DNA from: Verrucomicrobiota bacterium
GTDB lineage: Bacteria; Verrucomicrobiota; Verrucomicrobiia; Chthoniobacterales; JAFAMB01
Reading direction: 5' to 3'
DNA: 7,222 bases
Assembly: GCA_019241095.1 (NCBI GenBank)
Contig: JAFAXJ010000350.1
Location: forward strand, 1 to 7,222
Shown one piece after another: positions 1-6,420 of the stretch. The notes under the pieces were generated by a model. It ran no database searches and was not told the origin of the DNA. It saw only the letters and a list, made by a program, of their open reading frames with translations. Each line of letters starts with the position of its first letter. Position 1 is the stretch's first letter. A program made the position numbers and the translations under genes.

Positions 1-1976
1 AGTTCGTCGAGTTCGATTTCATCGCTCCGGAACTGTGCAACAACGCGGCCTTGCGCGAGCACCGTCAAATCGTCAGCCACTGAGAGCGCATGGTGAAAGT
101 TGTGGGTGATCAGGATAACCGCTTGGCCGTGGTCCCGGGCAAGTGCGATGTGGTCGAGGACTCTCGCGGCCTGGCGCACAGCAAGAGCCGAAGTGGGTTC
201 ATCCAAGATCAAAAGCGACGAGCCGAAGAACATCGCGCGCGCGATTGCCAGCGATTGGCGTTCGCCTCCAGAGATATTCAGGCCGCGTTCATTGAAGCTG
301 CGTTCCCAGCGTACTCCGAGTTGGTGAAAGGCCGAGCGAGTCACTTGTTCGGCCCGCCTGAGGTCCAACAATCGAAAAGGGCCGTAACCATGCTGGGGCT
401 CTCGTCCGAGCACGACATTGCGGGTGATCGAGAGAAGCTCGCAAACGGCCAAGTCCTGAAACACGGTGGCGATCCCCAACTGCCGTGCCTGTGCCGGATT
501 TCTGAAAGTCACCGGCTTACCCCGAAAGCGCATCTCGCCTCTATCGGGAGGGAAGACCCCGGAAAGAATTTTGATCAGCGTGGACTTGCCAGCGCCATTA
601 TCGCCAAGCAGCGCTAGGATGCGTCCCGCATATGCCTGCAGTGAGACATCGACTAGCGCCGTCGTCGGTCCGAACGCTTTGGATACCTCGACAGCCTCGA
701 TAATCGGTACGGCGGATTTTGGGATAGGCTCGATCCGTCGAGGCCACGTTTTGATTTCATGCGGGGTGCGGACTTCGGAACGATCACTTGCCTGATATGG
801 TGTATGCGCAATCGCGCTCACCGTCTGGTTGCCTTCCGCCGCGACAGCGCGAGAACCCCGATTCTGTGTTCGATCTTTTTCAGCATCAGGCGATGAGATA
901 GCAGTGATTGCGGCATCCGCGGCTTCGCTGCCGCGATAAAAGCCGCGAAACGGCCGCGATCGCGCCATCCGTCGCGCGACGTCAGTATTGAGAATGACCG
1001 CTGCGACAACGATCAACCCGGTAAGAGTTCGAAAGAAGTGCCCAGGCGCACCAGCCAGAACCAGCCCGACTTGGATCATGCCGAAGGTTATAGCGCCCAG
1101 AACCGTCCCGAGGACGCTTCCGTACCCGCCCGAGAGCAGCGTGCCTCCAATAACGGTGACAGCCACAGCTTGCAGCTCCATTCCTTCTCCGCGGAGCGCG
1201 TCCACAGATGAGAACCGTGCGACCTGGATCACACCCACCAACCCGGCGAGCGCTGAGGTGAGGGCAAACAACACGATGGTGGTTTGATCGACAGGAACGC
1301 CTAAATTGCGCGCGGCCGGCTCATTCTGGCCACGCGCCTGCACCCAATTGCCAAATCTGGTCCGGAACAGCAGACATGTCCCAAGGGCACCGATCACAAA
1401 GAACCAGAGCATCGACATACGGAATCCGCTGAGGAGCGGACCAGCCATAATGCCTTTGAACCCCATCGGAATCGCCACTGTCATCGGGAATCCGCCAGTG
1501 AGAGCGATAAGAACGCCGCGCCAGATAAGCATTGTCCCGAGCGTTACGACAAAGGAATGAATTCGGAAGCGGACCACAATGGCTCCGTTGACAATCCCAA
1601 GTAGAGCCCCGGTCGCCACAGCCGTTGGCGCTGCTAACAAGGGCGGTAATTTAAAATCGCGCATCAGCACGACGACGATATACGAGGTGAGTCCGAGCAC
1701 CGCTCCGACTGAGAGGTCAAAGTGGCCGCCTATCATCAACAGGCTCACGCCGATGCTGAGGATGCCGAGTTCGGCAGCGACAGACATCAAACTGATCCAG
1801 GTCTCCTTTGTTGGGAAGAGATGTGGACTCAAAATCGAAAAGACGATTGAAAGAACGATTACGGCCGCAAGCGCGGTTGTCTCGGGGCGCAACAAAAAAC
1901 CTCGGACCGCCTCCCCGAAGAGAACCATCGGGGAGGGTGGGGCAGCTCTCGGGCTGGGTGCGGGACCTGTTGTCAT
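1..1976 (-). CDS. Fused sugar ABC transporter: CUT2/RbsC-type permease plus ATP-binding domain (3' end outside window)
   Basis: One uninterrupted minus-strand frame of at least 658 codons runs from ATG at 1976 off the left edge. Residues about 33-332 form an inner-membrane CUT2 permease with many hydrophobic helices, the GGHFDLSVG motif (83-91), a GQNEPAARNLG block (216-226) and GGYGSVLGTVLGA (283-295). Residues about 333-423 are a polar, Arg/Ser/Ala-rich linker. From about 424 an ABC ATPase follows: Walker A GDNGAGKST (458-466), Q-loop Gln507, signature ISGGE (568-572), Walker B LLILDE (588-593) and H-loop His625. It should import a sugar or polyol with the binding protein encoded 78 bases upstream. 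These two parts are normally separate proteins, so the fusion is unusual. An in-frame TAA lies just upstream of ATG 1976. No clear Shine-Dalgarno supports that start, and Met17 is an alternative. Whether a second ATPase domain follows, as in RbsA, cannot be seen. Confidence 0.9.
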   Translation of the reverse strand, partial: MTTGPAPSPRAAPPSPMVLFGEAVRGFLLRPETTALAAVIVLSIVFSILSPHLFPTKETWISLMSVAAELGILSIGVSLLMIGGHFDLSVGAVLGLTSYIVVVLMRDFKLPPLLAAPTAVATGALLGIVNGAIVVRFRIHSFVVTLGTMLIWRGVLIALTGGFPMTVAIPMGFKGIMAGPLLSGFRMSMLWFFVIGALGTCLLFRTRFGNWVQARGQNEPAARNLGVPVDQTTIVLFALTSALAGLVGVIQVARFSSVDALRGEGMELQAVAVTVIGGTLLSGGYGSVLGTVLGAITFGMIQVGLVLAGAPGHFFRTLTGLIVVAAVILNTDVARRMARSRPFRGFYRGSEAADAAITAISSPDAEKDRTQNRGSRAVAAEGNQTVSAIAHTPYQASDRSEVRTPHEIKTWPRRIEPIPKSAVPIIEAVEVSKAFGPTTALVDVSLQAYAGRILALLGDNGAGKSTLIKILSGVFPPDRGEMRFRGKPVTFRNPAQARQLGIATVFQDLAVCELLSITRNVVLGREPQHGYGPFRLLDLRRAEQVTRSAFHQLGVRWERSFNERGLNISGGERQSLAIARAMFFGSSLLILDEPTSALAVRQAARVLDHIALARDHGQAVILITHNFHHALSVADDLTVLAQGRVVAQFRSDEIELDE

Positions 1977-2024
1977 TCCCGGCCCATATTACGGTGAGAC
2001 AAAGGAAAAGTCCGAAAAATGGAA

Positions 2025-2048
2025 AACATAGAGGCTGACCTCTACATT
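2025..2048 (-). terminator. Hairpin with T-rich tail between binding protein and transporter genes
   Basis: Read on the minus strand, the arms AATGTAGAGG and CCTCTATGTT flank a TCAG loop. Eight Watson-Crick and two G-U pairs give a 10-bp stem. It begins 7 bases after the binding-protein stop and is followed by TTCCATTTTT. This resembles a weak intrinsic terminator or an mRNA-stabilising structure. In binding-protein transporter operons such a structure often keeps the binding protein in excess over the membrane part. The tail is interrupted by CCA, so partial read-through is more likely than full termination. The function is inferred from position and shape only. Confidence 0.5.
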
Positions 2049-2054
2049 AGTTTG

Positions 2055-3002
2055 TTATCGGTAGCCCTGCTGCACGAGTCTAGCAACCTGTTCAACATTG
2101 GACTTGTCTACAATTGTTGGGCCGGTCAGGAAGTAGTTAGCTTGGATTAACCCATATCTGATGAAATGAGTCAACAGGAGGACTGGCATGTACCCGCGCC
2201 AAAACTGCTGCTGATCTATAGTAAAAGCCTGCTTACCGTCCCGGATTGCATCAAGTGACTGAGCCACGATGTCGTAACCGGTCAGGATCAGATCATCCCG
2301 GTGACTATCAGCTTTGGCCGCCAAAAACCCATCAATCACATCGCAAACACTGGTGGCAGCAGCGGTATCGGGATGAGCACGCAGGAAGTTGAAAATCGCT
2401 TCTGACTGCTGGCCGGGATCCATTGTGAGTTCTAAGAAGTCGGCTTGAATTCCGGCGGCTTTCAATGTTTCAATCTCGGCATCGGCTCGCCTCCGGCAGT
2501 TGGCATCACCCGGTTGCTGGTCTCCTACGAGGACACGTCCCTTGACACCCATTGCAATGAGCCGTTGGGCAGTGAGACGTCCGGCAGCCCCTTCATCGGA
2601 ACCGGTACGACAAAGAAAAAAATCATTTGGGTCGCGCACACAGGATCCGGGTGGAGGAGATGCCGCGCTGCCAAAAGCGATTCCCGCTGCCTTGGCCCGG
2701 GCGGCAACCTCTGCGTAAGCCGAATCTTCGGCGAACACGCAGACCGCGATGCCATCGGCCTTGGCAGCAATAGCCTCTTCAATCTTCTGGATCTGGTTGG
2801 GTATGGTGAGCTGATCGGGGTAGATGTAAGTGACTTTCACGCCGAGGTCTTTCCCTGCTTCGGCCGCGCCCCGGGCTAGATAACCGTGGAAACCTGTCGG
2901 CGCGGAACACCCGACGAAGTAGATTGAGATGTCGCGCGCCAAAGTCGCGCAAGTCAGAGCCAGCATGGCTGCAGCCACGACTAGGCCAGAGGGTATTTTC
3001 AT
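2055..3002 (-). CDS. Periplasmic sugar-binding protein of an ABC transporter (PBP1/ribose-type)
   Basis: This 315-residue protein would capture the substrate in the periplasm and deliver it to the fused permease-ATPase. Residues 1-22 look like a Sec signal peptide: Lys2, a hydrophobic stretch and a likely cut after Ala22. Cys18 follows Thr, so a lipobox is unlikely. The mature part has the two-lobed Peripla_BP_4 pattern: a beta strand at ISIYFVG (25-31), GKDLGVKV (50-57), the KADGIAV block (81-87), a YDIVAQSLDAIRDGK segment near 243-257, and IDQQQFWRGYMPV (262-274) at the hinge and C-terminal lobe. Length is normal for the family. Six cysteines (32, 88, 121, 131, 169, 220) remain after the signal, which is many for such a protein. 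The ATG at 3002 is chosen because it gives a proper signal peptide; no strong ribosome-binding site is visible. The exact ligand is not readable from sequence. Confidence 0.93.
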   Translation of the reverse strand: MKIPSGLVVAAAMLALTCATLARDISIYFVGCSAPTGFHGYLARGAAEAGKDLGVKVTYIYPDQLTIPNQIQKIEEAIAAKADGIAVCVFAEDSAYAEVAARAKAAGIAFGSAASPPPGSCVRDPNDFFLCRTGSDEGAAGRLTAQRLIAMGVKGRVLVGDQQPGDANCRRRADAEIETLKAAGIQADFLELTMDPGQQSEAIFNFLRAHPDTAAATSVCDVIDGFLAAKADSHRDDLILTGYDIVAQSLDAIRDGKQAFTIDQQQFWRGYMPVLLLTHFIRYGLIQANYFLTGPTIVDKSNVEQVARLVQQGYR

Positions 3003-3196
3003 AGGCTAGGTGATATTGTTTCAGTTTGAGGTCGATAGCTATGACCCTAATGCCCTAGTGATAAGCCCCCCAGAGAAGCCAGCGTCTGCGAATTGAAGGG
3101 TACGCCCCTTAAAAACAGGCAAGGCCGAAGAGAAGGTTTCCACTATGTGAGGGGGATACATAGCGCAAAATGATCCTCAGTCGCGCTTTTGTAAGC

Positions 3197-3225
3197 TTGT
3201 CCGAGATCAAATCCGAGTTTATTTT
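3197..3225 (+). promoter_or_regulatory. Putative sigma-70 promoter of the repressor operon
   Basis: TTGTCC (3197-3202) and TATTTT (3220-3225) each match the -35 and -10 consensus at 4 of 6 positions and are separated by exactly 17 bases. Transcription would start near 3232, inside the operator palindrome, leaving a leader of about 30 bases before the repressor start. The spacing and the operator position make it plausible; the match itself is moderate. Confidence 0.45.
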
Positions 3226-3239
3226 GTAAATCGTTTTAC
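3226..3239. promoter_or_regulatory. Putative LacI-family operator
   Basis: GTAAATCGTTTTAC is a CG-centred palindrome in which 12 of 14 bases are symmetric. That is the usual form of LacI/GalR-family operators, whose central CpG is contacted by the hinge helices. It abuts the proposed -10 box and lies 22 bases before the start of the LacI-family gene, so binding should block transcription start: autorepression of the repressor-deacetylase-dehydrogenase operon. Its effect on the divergent transporter genes is unknown. Confidence 0.6.
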
Positions 3240-3261
3240 CTCTCCGATCAAGTCTTTTTCT

Positions 3262-4347
3262 GTGGTGAAAATCCGACATGCGACCATCGCCGACGTGGCC
3301 CGCGCGGCTGGCGTCTCCAACGCGGCTGTTTCCCGGTACCTGAATCACACTCTAAAACTTCCGGCGGAGACGGGAAGCCGCATCGACAGGGCAGTTCTCA
3401 AACTGAAATATCGCCCCAATCGCAGTGCGCGAGGCCTGAAAAGGGGAAGGACAGACGCTCTTGGGCTGGTTGTGCCGGATGTCGCGAATCCCTTTTACGG
3501 GGCATTGGCCAGCTATGTCGAACTGGAAGCCGAAGCTGCCGGGTTCAGTCTAACTCTTTACAGTTCTCGTAATCGAGTGGAGCGTGAGCTGCTCTTGCTC
3601 GAGCAACAAGCCTCAAGGCCGGTGGACGGGTTGATTTTTCTTACCAACCATGGAGGAAATGGCCTGCTGAGCGGCAAGATCAATGCGCAAGACCGAATCG
3701 TTGTCTTAGATGAAGACGTTCCCTCCACGGTCGTACCAAAGGTCTTTGTGGATAATGAGCGGGGAGGGTACGAGGCGACGCGCTATTTACTTGAAATGGG
3801 CCATAGACAAATCGCGCATGTTACCGGCCCAAAGAATCTCTTGAGTGTACGCGAGCGCTGCGCCGGGTACAAACGTGCTCTGCGAGAAGCAGGAATCGAA
3901 CTGAATCGATCATTGATCATGTACGATTCCTACACGCCCCAGTGCGGCCGCGCCGCAGTCGACACATTTTTCCGGCAAAGGCAAGTCCCGACTGCGATCT
4001 TCGCCAGCAGCGACTATCTCGTCGTGGGGATTTTAGAGTCATTGCGCGATCTAAACGTTACCGTGCCGACTGAGGTTTCGGTAATCGGTTTTGACGATCT
4101 GATATTTACTAGACTGTTAGACCCTCCGGTTACGACTGTTCGACAACCGATCGCTGAACTGGCAGGGGTTGGAGTACATTTACTCCTGGACTGTATGAAC
4201 GGCGTCAGCCATCGCGCGGAAGTCATTCGCCTGCCGGTGGAATTAATCAAGCGGTCCTCGGTTTCGCATCCGGCGCGCCAAACTTCAAGGCTAGAGTCTC
4301 CCGTTCGCTCGCTTCGTAGTTCCAAGAAAAAGACGTTACCAGCATGA
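3262..4347 (+). CDS. LacI/GalR-family transcriptional repressor
   Basis: This 361-residue cytoplasmic DNA-binding regulator likely senses the imported sugar or a breakdown product. The N-terminal helix-turn-helix is clear (ATIADVARAAGVSNAAVSRYLN, 7-28), followed by the hinge with YRPNRSARGLK (50-60). The effector domain starts at VVPDVANPFY (70-79) and includes GFDDL (276-280) and the DPPVTTVRQP block near 287-296, all standard for the family. The start is GTG at 3262, or the adjacent GTG at 3265; no in-frame ATG or clear Shine-Dalgarno sequence is present. The last 25 or so residues form a Ser/Arg/Lys-rich tail beyond the usual family end. The stop overlaps the next gene's ATG (ATGA), implying translational coupling. 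It probably binds the palindrome just upstream. The effector is not identifiable from sequence. Confidence 0.93.
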   Translation: MVKIRHATIADVARAAGVSNAAVSRYLNHTLKLPAETGSRIDRAVLKLKYRPNRSARGLKRGRTDALGLVVPDVANPFYGALASYVELEAEAAGFSLTLYSSRNRVERELLLLEQQASRPVDGLIFLTNHGGNGLLSGKINAQDRIVVLDEDVPSTVVPKVFVDNERGGYEATRYLLEMGHRQIAHVTGPKNLLSVRERCAGYKRALREAGIELNRSLIMYDSYTPQCGRAAVDTFFRQRQVPTAIFASSDYLVVGILESLRDLNVTVPTEVSVIGFDDLIFTRLLDPPVTTVRQPIAELAGVGVHLLLDCMNGVSHRAEVIRLPVELIKRSSVSHPARQTSRLESPVRSLRSSKKKTLPA

Positions 4348-5213
4348 AAAATCCCCTACCCAAACAGACTTCCACAACCACAGTCGTTATTCACGAAGAC
4401 GATTTAGGAATGTGTCACGGCGCCAATGCCGCGTTTGTTGAATTGACCGGGCTTGGGGTCTGCACTTCCGGGTCGGTAATGGTGCCGTGCCCTTGGTTTT
4501 CCGAAATTGTGGATCTCAGGGCGGGGCACCCGTACGATGTGGGAGTTCATCTGACGCTCAATAGCGAAAAGAGATACTATCGTTGGCGCCCTATCGCGGC
4601 GCGAAGCAAGTGCGGAGGGCTGGTGGATAATGAGGGTTTCTTCCACGCATCGGTGCCCCCGACGCGAGCATCGGCGGATCGCAGGGCAGTCGAAGACGAG
4701 CTGCGGGCCCAAATTGAATGCGCGTTGGCTGCGAGATTAAGCCCAACTCATCTTGATGCGCATATGGGATGCGCGTATACGCCTGAGTTTGTCGACATCT
4801 ATCTCGACTTGGCCGCGGAGTATCAGATTGCGGCCATGTTGCCGAAGAGTTTTTTCAACTTTGATCCGGCGGCAAACTGGGGCGAATACAATCCTGAGGA
4901 ATGCAATGGCAAGCTATCAGATCTGGATCTGAGTTGGGCAGTTCAGTTTGATGCGGTTATCGAAACGCCCTGGCGCGATCTCTCAGGCCTTGAGGAACGA
5001 TACGAGCGTTTTTTTCGACGACTCCAAGTAGGCAGGAATTTCCTTGCGCTTCACTTCAATACTCCTGGGGAGATCGAATTGATCGATTCAGCGGAAGGTG
5101 CCCGAACAAGAATCGCTGAATACGAATATTTTCGGACCGCCAGGATAGGTGAACGCTTTCAGAACTTAGGCGTGACCCCGGTGCCTTTTTTCGGTAACAC
5201 AGAAGTAGATTGA
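4344..5213 (+). CDS. ChbG/YdjC-family carbohydrate deacetylase
   Basis: This 289-residue cytoplasmic enzyme belongs to the YdjC fold, metal-dependent hydrolases that remove N-acetyl groups from sugars (ChbG on chitobiose, HpnK on a hopanoid glycan). The expected active-site pieces are present: the IHEDDLGMCHGAN start motif (16-28) with the Asp pair 19-20, GVHL with His69, THLDAHMG with His136 and His140, and a late His237 before PGE. No signal peptide is evident, so it should act after uptake. It begins within the stop of the repressor gene (ATGA) and ends 4 bases before the dehydrogenase, so all three are probably one transcript. In this setting it likely deacylates the imported substrate or an intermediate. 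The substrate is unknown, and a different acyl or related C-N hydrolysis cannot be excluded. Confidence 0.88.
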   Translation: MKNPLPKQTSTTTVVIHEDDLGMCHGANAAFVELTGLGVCTSGSVMVPCPWFSEIVDLRAGHPYDVGVHLTLNSEKRYYRWRPIAARSKCGGLVDNEGFFHASVPPTRASADRRAVEDELRAQIECALAARLSPTHLDAHMGCAYTPEFVDIYLDLAAEYQIAAMLPKSFFNFDPAANWGEYNPEECNGKLSDLDLSWAVQFDAVIETPWRDLSGLEERYERFFRRLQVGRNFLALHFNTPGEIELIDSAEGARTRIAEYEYFRTARIGERFQNLGVTPVPFFGNTEVD

Positions 5214-5217
5214 CCCG

Positions 5218-6342
5218 ATGATCAAGAAGAAGCTCAAATTCGGTCTTATTGGGGCGGGTTTCATTGGACGAACTCACGCGTTCGCTCTTCAGGCTGCAGG
5301 CCGGGTATTCCCAGATCTAGAATATTTTCCTGTTGCGCACATGCTCTGCGAACTCACTCCAGCTTTGGCTGAGAAGGCTGCGAGAAGGCTAGGATTTGAG
5401 GAGGCAACTGACGACTGGCGAAAGCTGGTTGATGCCGTTGATGCCATCGTATTAGCGACCCCGAGTCAACTTCATCGAGAGATCGCCTTGTACGCCTTTG
5501 CTTCGGACAAGCATCTTTTATGCGAAAAGCCGGTGGGATTGAACACCCAAGAAGTTGAGCAAATCCGGGCCGCTGCCAAGCGATCAAAGTCCTGCCACGC
5601 CGTGGGATTCACCTATGCACGTGCTCCGATGGTTATATTTGCCAAGCGGATGGTAGAGGAGGGGAAACTGGGAAGATTGCTCCATTTTTCCGGACGGCAC
5701 GACGAGGATTACCTTGCTGACCCAAGCGGCGCCTTTACTTGGCGGCAAGAATCCAAGGTGGCGGGTCAGTTCGGCGTTTTAGGCGATCTTGGGTACCATA
5801 TTCTGTGCATTGGCCGAATGTTATGCGGAGAAGTTAGCAGGGTGTGCGGGCTTGCCGAGACGTTCCATTCGGAGCGTAAGGATGCCGGCGGTGTGCTGCG
5901 AACTGTGGAGAACGAAGACTATGCAGCATTCGTCGCGCGCTTCACTGCTGGTAGCGTAGGCAATTTCGAAAGCAGTCGGGTTGCGCGCGGATCCAAGCAG
6001 AACCTCAGCTTCGAGCTGGTCGGTGAAGCCGGGGCGATTCGATTCGGCGCCGAGCGTCTAAACGAACTGCAATTTTATTCAGCAGGAGATGACTCATCGA
6101 GCGAGGGCTTTCGAAATATTTTGATCAACGCTGCACACAAACCTTACGATTCCTTCATTCCAGCGCCTGGTCACGGTCTTGGATTCAATGATCTCAAAAC
6201 GATCGAAATTGGACAATTCGTGAGCGCTATTGCTGAGCAGCGGGCCTGTCTGCCCGATCTGGATGATGCATATGCTATCTCCAGGATCTGTGAAGCCGTA
6301 CTTCAGTCGAATGCCGAACAGCGATGGGTCACGTTAACGTAG
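5218..6342 (+). CDS. Gfo/Idh/MocA-family NAD(P)-dependent sugar/cyclitol dehydrogenase
   Basis: This 374-residue oxidoreductase probably oxidises a hydroxyl of a sugar or cyclitol to a ketone using NAD(P). The N-terminal Rossmann fold starts at FGLIGAGFIG (8-17) with the GxGxxG dinucleotide loop. CEKPVG (102-107) carries the conserved EKP with catalytic Lys104. GDLGYH (189-194) supplies Asp190 and His194, completing the Lys-Asp-His arrangement seen in inositol dehydrogenases of this family. The C-terminal part has PAPGHGLGFNDLK near residues 318-330 and a family-type ending with RWVTL. The residues after His194 (ILCIGRML) lack the acidic residue often seen four positions on. The ATG lies 4 bases after the deacetylase stop, consistent with translational coupling. 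Members act on many substrates, so I do not assign a specific one. Confidence 0.92.
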   Translation: MIKKKLKFGLIGAGFIGRTHAFALQAAGRVFPDLEYFPVAHMLCELTPALAEKAARRLGFEEATDDWRKLVDAVDAIVLATPSQLHREIALYAFASDKHLLCEKPVGLNTQEVEQIRAAAKRSKSCHAVGFTYARAPMVIFAKRMVEEGKLGRLLHFSGRHDEDYLADPSGAFTWRQESKVAGQFGVLGDLGYHILCIGRMLCGEVSRVCGLAETFHSERKDAGGVLRTVENEDYAAFVARFTAGSVGNFESSRVARGSKQNLSFELVGEAGAIRFGAERLNELQFYSAGDDSSSEGFRNILINAAHKPYDSFIPAPGHGLGFNDLKTIEIGQFVSAIAEQRACLPDLDDAYAISRICEAVLQSNAEQRWVTLT

Positions 6343-6420
6343 GTGCTCTCAGAATCTCATCCCAGTTAATTCCACGTTCGGCCGGCAGCGTTATGGACAA
6401 TTTCACTTTTTGGGAGGTGC

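Larger units (their letters stand above)
3003..3261. other. Divergent intergenic control region
   Basis: This 259-base gap separates the leftward transporter genes from the rightward repressor operon. The right end holds the promoter and operator listed separately. Other structure is minor: a 5-bp inverted repeat AAGGG/CCCTT with a 5-base loop (3096-3110), and a short palindrome ATAGCTAT (3035-3042). I could not find a convincing promoter for the binding-protein gene, nor a second copy of the operator near its start, although it must be transcribed from this region. Confidence 0.7.

Noticed and set aside
90..617. Plus-strand open frame of 175 codons
   Set aside because: It lies antisense to the ATPase domain, which has all expected ABC motifs on the minus strand; the plus product resembles no family I know.
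818..1009. Minus-strand open frame of 63 codons across the linker
   Set aside because: It is in a different frame from the continuous permease-ATPase frame and has no recognisable content. I considered whether it marks a frameshift between domains, but the main frame reads through without a stop.
1579..2031. Plus-strand open frame of 150 codons, with similar ones at 988-1287 and 1306-1560
   Set aside because: These are antisense shadows of the permease domain, whose minus-strand motifs and hydrophobic pattern are clear.
2445..2879. Plus-strand open frame of 144 codons
   Set aside because: Antisense to the sugar-binding protein gene, which is well supported.
3011..3023. TGATATTGTTTCA near the binding-protein start as a second LacI operator
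   Set aside because: It has imperfect odd-centred symmetry, lacks the central CG and does not match the clear operator at 3226-3239.
3003..3066. Promoter for the binding-protein gene: TTATCA and TAGCTA with a 17-base spacer on the minus strand
   Set aside because: The -10 box matches consensus at only two positions, too weak to report.
3109..3348. Minus-strand open frame of 79 codons in the control region
   Set aside because: It overlaps the proposed promoter and operator and the helix-turn-helix coding region; the translation looks random.
6343..6420. Bidirectional terminator between the converging genes
   Set aside because: Only a 5-bp stem (ACGTT/AGCGT) with an 8-base loop is present and no T-run follows at the right distance.
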